Below, in pieces: positions 20,801 to 24,495 of a stretch of DNA of 24,495 nt; the first letter of the stretch is position 1, and every line of letters begins with the position of its first letter. The DNA is from Folioceros fuciformis. Taxonomy: Eukaryota; Anthocerotophyta; Anthocerotopsida; Anthocerotales. The stretch covers positions 295,480-319,974 of the forward strand of contig JBNGIO010006272.1 of assembly GCA_049999805.1 (NCBI GenBank). Direction: 5' to 3'. The notes under the pieces were generated by a model. The model saw only the letters and a list, made by a program, of their open reading frames with translations, was not told the DNA's origin and did not search any database. A program made the translations under genes and the position numbers.

Positions 20801-22484
20801 CTGGCAGAACAACCTCTCCCAACTGAAGCAAGCCCTCCAGGACTGCAGGCAGAGGAAAAGCTTGATCGTTGTCAAGAATATCCTCTGAGTCTGCATTGCT
20901 AACGTCATGAGTAAGCTTCAAAAACGCAGGCACCGTTGCTGCCAGTTCCACCAATTTTGCTGGCACGTCCTTCTCTAGCTTTCCACACCCAGATTCCCGT
21001 GCAACGCTGACCAGCAGCTTGAGAATGCCAGATACCAACGAAGCCTTTCCCTGTGCAAGCCTGTCCTCTTCATCAGAGTCTAGATGCAGGCAAGCATCAA
21101 GCACTGTCTTGCATATGGCTAGCAGACGGGATACACACTGCGTATTCGCCATTGCAAACATTTGTGTTGCAGATAAGATAGTTGTAATAGGCTTCAGAAG
21201 TCCCCCGGAAACGTTACTCCTCGACTCATGGGCAAGAAGTTGCTCACCAGCCAAAAGAGTCAATATACTTGCCGAACTGCCAGCTTCGTTATAATTACAA
21301 GAAGAGCCTACTGTTCAACACCAAGCCACAAATGTTATTGCTCCAAAACATAACGTCTGGAGGGGTGCGATAATGAGGACAGGAAGTTGGCAAATTGTCA
21401 TTGCAGAAAGCAACTTATTGGGTACGGTACNNNNNNNNNNNNNNNNNNNNNNNNNNNNNNNNNNNNNNNNNNNNNNNNNNNNNNNNNNNNNNNNNNNNNN
21501 NNNNNNNNNNNNNNNNNNNNNNNNNNNNNNGTATCACATTCGGCCCCGTCCAAATCCAGCTACGGCAGACACTTAGAGACTCGAAACAACCTGCACAAAC
21601 GTCACTCATGTCTTTAGAACTGTCCTCAGTCAGCACCCTGCGACCTCATGCCAGAAACCCTAACTCTTGCCACCAAAAGACCCTGTCCTGGGCAGTGTGT
21701 TCCAGTGACGGTGGTAAGAATTACTGTAGGTTCAGACGCGACGGTGCTGGAGGGAAGAAAGGTCGTCCATTGGATCTAACAATTAATTTGCGCAAGCAGT
21801 AGGTAGCCAATTCTACCATCCACCCTCAACCTCGCATTCAGTTGCGACGTGCAGGATTGCAGGCGGCATTCAGGAGGAATTGGCAGGAGCTGGGATTAGC
21901 CTACAACGGAAACACGATCGGGCATTCCTTCCGTCCCGGAGACTGTAGCTGGAGTAGGAGCAGAGTGAGATTACCTCCTGGATCGAAGGAGAGACGGTGA
22001 TCGCATGCGGTTGCTGGACATAATGCTCCAAGCCGTGCAAAGAAAGGCGCACCGCCAGAGCATAGACCTGCTGAACAACCTCTTTCTCCCCGGAATCTAC
22101 AGCCACCGAAGCCCACATTTAGCCTGCTGGCGGCAATGGCAGGAGCCCAATTTACGGCCGGAGCGGCCTGGATGCAGCAAAGGAACCAAAAACAGCAGCA
22201 TTGGGAACGACGAATCAATCCTTCCATCCATCCGTAACCCAGGAGCAGGCTCCAGATCCCGAACCTAGAACCAAATCGCAGCACGCAGAGACGAGCGCCT
22301 CGAGAAGCGCCAATACAAAGTCCCACTGCTGCTTGGTCCAGCGCGCCAGGCCCTGGTCTCCCAGGCCGGCGAGCAGAATAGCGGCAAGCTGGCGCAGGCC
22401 GGCCTGGAGCGCGGGGTCTGGGAGGCGCGCCAGCAGGCCCCGGCGCTGCTCCAGGACCTGGGCGAGCTTGTGCAGCGGGTCCAT
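4763..22484 (-). CDS. BIG: BIG, the plant UBR4-type giant E3 ubiquitin ligase / auxin transport protein
   Basis: Plant orthologue of animal UBR4, a giant N-degron-binding ubiquitin ligase; Arabidopsis BIG (TIR3/DOC1) affects auxin transport and many other responses. Coding exons: 22265-22484, 21975-22096, a gap-affected part, about 21137/21310 to 15039, 14263-14889, 14002-14182, 13601-13841, 8879-13498, 8512-8734, 8023-8427, 7786-7929, 6992-7643, 6529-6905, 5939-6442 and 4763-5821. Resolved junctions are GT-AG and phase-consistent. The sum is about 5,200 residues (Arabidopsis about 5,100). Domain order: helical-repeat N-terminus, UBR box, beta-propeller, jelly-roll-like segment, ZZ finger, a second cysteine-rich cluster, then the C-terminal hemiRING module. 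Start ATG 22484 sits in a strong context (GCCATGG). No internal stops break the exons. Exon 2 ends in phase 0, but the visible acceptors for the next exon need one carried base, so an exon is probably hidden in or beside the N gap. Confidence 0.95.
5939..6442 (-). other. BIG: BIG exon encoding the UBR4-type hemiRING / UZI catalytic module
   Basis: This 168-residue, phase-0 exon starts at GLGMRSEV and ends at LLTYDIVL. It carries CMVCREGY (about 6310-6340) and the downstream HFQCHQEAK (about 6160-6190). These are the Cys/His ligands of the half-RING zinc site that recruits E2 enzymes in UBR4-family ligases. [13 protein letters not shown] and the Trp/Asp-rich segment after it match the UBR zinc-finger-interacting part. 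All expected zinc ligands are present, so ligase activity is likely retained. The enzymology comes from knowledge of animal UBR4, not from this sequence. Confidence 0.85.
10546..10722 (-). other. BIG: Second cysteine-rich (zinc-ribbon/MYND-like) cluster of BIG
   Basis: Five CxxC-type pairs occur in about 50 residues: CPRC, CSNC, CRQC and CNEC, with a preceding single cysteine and a following [12 protein letters not shown]. This dense pattern indicates two or more structural zinc sites. The block is strongly conserved in BIG/UBR4 proteins. It lies between the ZZ finger and the C-terminal hemiRING. Its ligand is not known to me. Confidence 0.8.
13168..13330 (-). other. BIG: ZZ-type zinc finger of BIG
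   Basis: The sequence [20 protein letters not shown] is followed by [15 protein letters not shown] and then a conserved HTRDHPM. This is the CxxC...CxxC...CxxC...HxxxH pattern of ZZ fingers. All eight zinc ligands are visible. ZZ domains in other proteins bind short N-terminal or histone-tail peptides; the partner in BIG is not shown by this sequence. Confidence 0.92.
15310..16430 (-). other. BIG: Beta-propeller region of BIG
   Basis: After the UBR box come repeated beta-strand blades of WD-like character. Examples are [57 protein letters not shown] and [19 protein letters not shown]. The order UBR box then propeller is that of UBR4/BIG. Blade number cannot be fixed by eye. Confidence 0.7.
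16785..17006 (-). other. BIG: UBR box zinc finger of BIG (N-degron recognition)
   Basis: The segment runs from [20 protein letters not shown] to LCLKPRKY. It has the regularly spaced Cys and His residues of a UBR box: [16 protein letters not shown] and the hallmark [11 protein letters not shown] boxes bind basic or other N-degrons at protein N-termini. It has the QHWYFCYTC start that distinguishes the BIG/UBR4 subtype from the PRT6/UBR1 subtype. No ligand residue appears lost. An acidic disordered stretch (D/E-rich, about 17040-17130) precedes it. Confidence 0.93.
21431..21530. other. Assembly gap of 100 N inside the 5' part of BIG
   Basis: Exactly 100 unknown bases, the usual placeholder for a gap of unknown size. 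It falls between BIG exon 2 (ending 21975) and the 6.2-kb exon. The resolved interval of about 0.65 kb or more is much longer than the other introns here (78-168 nt), and the phases on its two sides do not agree. An exon may be hidden. Confidence 0.95.
21531..21974 (-). other. Unassigned stretch of BIG between exon 2 and the assembly gap
   Basis: No exon could be proven here. It starts (minus strand) with a good donor, GAG|GTAATC, after exon 2. One phase-0 frame opens after an AG near 21891 and stays open to about 21776 ([13 protein letters not shown] and following), but I see no family similarity in it. It may be intron, or intron plus a small exon. Confidence 0.4.
21975..22484 (-). other. 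BIG: BIG exons 1 and 2 (N-terminus)
   Basis: Exon 1 (22265-22484) starts [16 protein letters not shown] and contains [18 protein letters not shown], resembling the N-terminal helices of plant BIG. Exon 2 (21975-22096) continues with [20 protein letters not shown] and ends in SPSIQE. The split codon is G|AT (Asp), which joins the exons in frame. Donor GTTCGG is weak, but it is the only one matching the phase of the TGTAG acceptor, which is itself forced by an in-frame TAA just upstream of it. Similarity here is weaker than in the rest of the protein, so the boundaries are less certain. Confidence 0.72.
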
Positions 22485-23368
22485 GGCATACGGCTTGGGC
22501 TCCCTGCTCGGCACTCTCAGCGGTGCCGCAGCGAGCGGGAAGACGCTACCGTCACGCCATAGCTCACGACTCGCAGTGGGAAGCGTGTGCACATTCCCGG
22601 ATCTCTTGTATTTGCAACGGTCTCACTCTGCACTATCGTCTTCCTTCCAGCACGCCACGCTCGCCCTTCATGCTTCGCGTCTTCCTGCCTCCATCAAGCT
22701 TTGCTTCGCCCAAATAAACAGCGCTACAGCAACCCATCGCCCATCATACTCGATGGACCGGCAGGCACCAGCATTTGGTTAGTAAATCACCTAGTCCTCT
22801 ACTACTGCCTTCAAAACTTGATACATACGTCCATGTTAATTTCTAACAGCACCCACCCAGGGGGGTTTGAGACTTACGTAAGTTCCGTGAACTTTTCTTT
22901 TTTGGCATTTATTTCCCCATCGCGCGCAGATTAGATGCCCACTACGTATATAGAAGTGGCCCGCCAGCCACCTTCTAGACACTTGCGGAGGCTCATGGGA
23001 TCTAGAAGAAGAAAAAGTCTATTCTAGTCTAGACTAACAACGAATTTTGTCGGTGTACACGGACGAGACGAATTTTGTCATGGGACCATATGTGTACTTA
23101 ATAACTGATCATGTTAAACTTATCTACTTGCACTAAGGGCATCTAGGCTTGCCAATGTTTTCTTGAAAGAGATACAAACAACAGATGATAAGAAAGTAGA
23201 CCGACACTAGTTGGACGGGGACTGGGACTGGGACTGGGACTCGGCTTTCAGCAACTCCAGACCAGCGGTCCATCAAAACATGGTACTGTTTGTGGCTGAT
23301 TCTTCGCTGAGGAAGAAAACTGTGAATGTCAACCGTGAGGTCATGAGCATGAGTATTGAGTCCCTCGC
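22485..23368. other. Intergenic: BIG promoter/leader and KING1 3' UTR
   Basis: This 884-base stretch lies between two minus-strand genes. On the BIG side there is an out-of-frame ATG at 22489-22487, just before the start codon, and a TATATA at 22947-22952. Further right are a perfect 12-base palindrome TAGTCTAGACTA (23025-23036), two copies of ACGAATTTTGTC (23040-23051 and 23068-23079), and four tandem GGGACT units (23218-23241). A minus-strand AATAAA lies at 22908-22913. Open frames on the plus strand here are short, lack similarity, and are not called. Confidence 0.55.
23218..23241. repeat. Four tandem copies of the hexamer GGGACT
   Basis: Four perfect hexamer units in a row, about 130 bases downstream of the KING1 stop codon, and so probably in its 3' UTR. 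This is a small microsatellite and is likely to vary in length between individuals. Confidence 0.85.
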
Positions 23369-24495
23369 TCACACAGATTTCTTCTGTGGAACCACTTCCT
23401 GGAAGAAGTCCCCGAAGTAACCATCCGGTTCCACCACAAATTTGGAGATGATGTCTCTGAGTGTAACAACACCTTGCAGCTGATGCTCTTCACCGCTCAC
23501 AACGTAGATGCGATGAATTCTTGCTTCATCCAGCTTGTTGATCACGTCTTTCAGAGTGTCAGTGGCACGACATGTCACGGGTGGTCTACCAAGTGGAGAA
23601 TCCAATCCCTGTTCTTCCAGGTGAGTTCTTGCTGATTCCAGAAAGTTGCCAACAGTGAATCGCCTGTCACAGGTTCGAGCGGATAACTGTCAGTCAAGAG
23701 TAGGTGATGAGGTGGTGCCTAGTTTCCAGAAAGGGAAGGGTGGAGGACCGTACTTGTACTGCCTGAATGCTCTGGGAGATGTGAGAAGAATGAGAATATC
23801 GCGTGTGCTGATGTTTCCCACCACCTTGTTCCCACTTCCGGAAGCGACGACTGGAATGCCACCGAACCCGTGTTCGCTCATCCGCTTGAAGGCATCAAGC
23901 ACCGGGTCGTCCTCCGAGACCTTCGCAACACAGAGCAGATGTTACGTTACTGCTGGATCCGTGTAGGGAGTGGACAGTCTCGACTCCAAGCCACAGCCAC
24001 GTACCTTTACCACGTCCTCGTGCTTCATGGCAGGAAGGCTCAGCTCGTGCAGCTTCCTCTTTCCGACGCTGTCAAACCAAGAGTACCCGCTGCACTGGGA
24101 CAGCATGTGGATGATCCCTATCTGCGAAATCAGCCCCTTGATCTCTCGGTCCCCGGTTTCCACCACAGGAAGGCTCTTCATCCGATACTTCGACAACAGC
24201 AGCAGAACTGTGAGCAGGGAGTCCGCCGGGCGAACGGGCAGGAAGGGAGCCCACCGGAAGGACCCCACTATATCCTTCACCTGCACTGCCGAAAGACGCC
24301 CTCAGCCCTCAAAAGCGCAACACAACACCCACCATGCATCTCTACCTCCGAGTGGGAGTCCCTCCCCCATCACCATCCCCACCTTCGATTCATGATAGAA
24401 CCCAGATTCCGTCAGAGCCTCGAAGAACTCCCCGCCCATGGACGCCGCAGCCTCCGGCCCGGAAGTGCCTGGGCCCGAGATGGACACCCCCAGCC
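23369..24495 (-). CDS. KING1: KING1-type CBS-domain protein (SNF4/gamma-like, SnRK1-related), 5' end outside the window
   Basis: CBS-domain protein of the plant KING1 type, related to the gamma subunits of SnRK1/AMPK. Exons: 24383 to beyond 24495, 24005-24280, 23754-23920 and 23369-23663. All introns are GT-AG and join in phase (AAG|GTG, AAG|GTC and AA|G). Visible landmarks: VKDIVGSFRWAPFLPVRPAD, the third CBS motif (LLLLSKYRMKSLPVVETGD), GGIPVV...VVGNISTRDILILLTSP, and the last CBS motif IHRIYVVSGEE with GVVTLRDIISKFVVEPDGYF, then a short tail ending QKKSV. This is the C-terminal two thirds of a protein of about 420 residues; the N-terminal part is off the right edge. The first visible exon stays open to the window edge, so an internal ATG at 24439 is not needed as a start. 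Gamma-like subunits sense adenylates through CBS pairs; whether this one does is unknown. Confidence 0.9.

Larger units (their letters stand above)
15039..21314 (-). other. BIG: 6.2-kb exon of BIG (UBR box and beta-propeller); 5' boundary unresolved
   Basis: The open frame runs without interruption from an upstream in-frame TGA (21315-21317) to the donor at 15039 (TTCAGG|GTAATG). It encodes about 2,075-2,090 residues. The first half is long helical repeats with no sharp motifs. The UBR box and the beta-propeller are in the second half. Acceptors at 21311 and 21308 would require one base from the previous exon; a phase-0 CAG acceptor lies at 21138. The true 5' end depends on what the nearby assembly gap conceals. 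Confidence 0.88.

Noticed and set aside
21373-21802. Open frames running through the N gap
   Set aside because: They exist only because N bases cannot encode a stop. They have no similarity and cover intronic or unresolved BIG sequence.
22201-22782. 193-codon plus-strand open frame over BIG exon 1 and its promoter
   Set aside because: It overlaps BIG exon 1 in antisense, is Ser/Arg/Pro-rich without recognisable motifs, and has no supporting splice or family signal.
23218-23241. GGGACT repeats as a CRISPR-like or coding repeat
   Set aside because: There are no spacers, only four hexamers. The Asp-Trp or Val-Pro repeats they would encode lie in non-conserved short frames downstream of KING1.
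1-24495. tRNA, rRNA, transposons or CRISPR arrays
   Set aside because: None was recognised: no transposase or reverse transcriptase motifs, no terminal repeats, no spaced repeat arrays, and no cloverleaf seen by eye. A tRNAscan or RepeatMasker run would be needed to exclude small elements.

Overview
This window is nuclear DNA from a green plant, most likely an early-diverging land plant with a compact genome, such as a Selaginella-type lycophyte or a hornwort. Four lines of evidence support this. A plastid-targeted SufC ATPase and plant-type BIG and KING1 genes are present. Genes are packed a few hundred bases apart. Every intron I could resolve is short (20 introns of 78-168 nt, all GT-AG). 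The beta-tubulin carries the EGEF tail motif linked to motile axonemes, which fits a plant with swimming sperm. The genus is an inference. I saw no bacterial operons, CRISPR arrays, transposons, tRNAs or rRNAs.

Layout, left to right. (1) 97-1434, plus strand: an intronless beta-tubulin. (2) 1907-2602, minus strand, convergent with the tubulin: an intronless 231-residue acidic protein with a coiled coil that I do not recognise. (3) 2931-4429, minus: a six-exon gene for the chloroplast SufC/ABCI6 ATPase of Fe-S cluster assembly, complete at 348 residues. (4) 4763-22484, minus: one giant gene for BIG, the plant UBR4 orthologue, encoding about 5,200 residues. It has two huge exons (about 6.2 kb and 4.6 kb) and many small exons toward the 3' end. 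A 100-N assembly gap (21431-21530) lies near its 5' end and leaves one junction unresolved. (5) 23369-24495, minus: the 3' part of a KING1-type CBS-domain (SNF4/gamma-like) gene that runs off the right edge.

The last four genes are head-to-tail on the minus strand but are separate eukaryotic transcription units. Tubulin acts in the cytoskeleton, SufC in the plastid stroma, BIG in ubiquitin-dependent protein turnover, and KING1 in SnRK1-related energy signalling. No shared pathway is evident.

I found no undescribed system here. The points most worth a second look are the axonemal-type tubulin tail, the unidentified coiled-coil gene, the uneven exon structure of BIG, the gap-interrupted 5' end of BIG, and an out-of-frame ATG five bases upstream of the BIG start.
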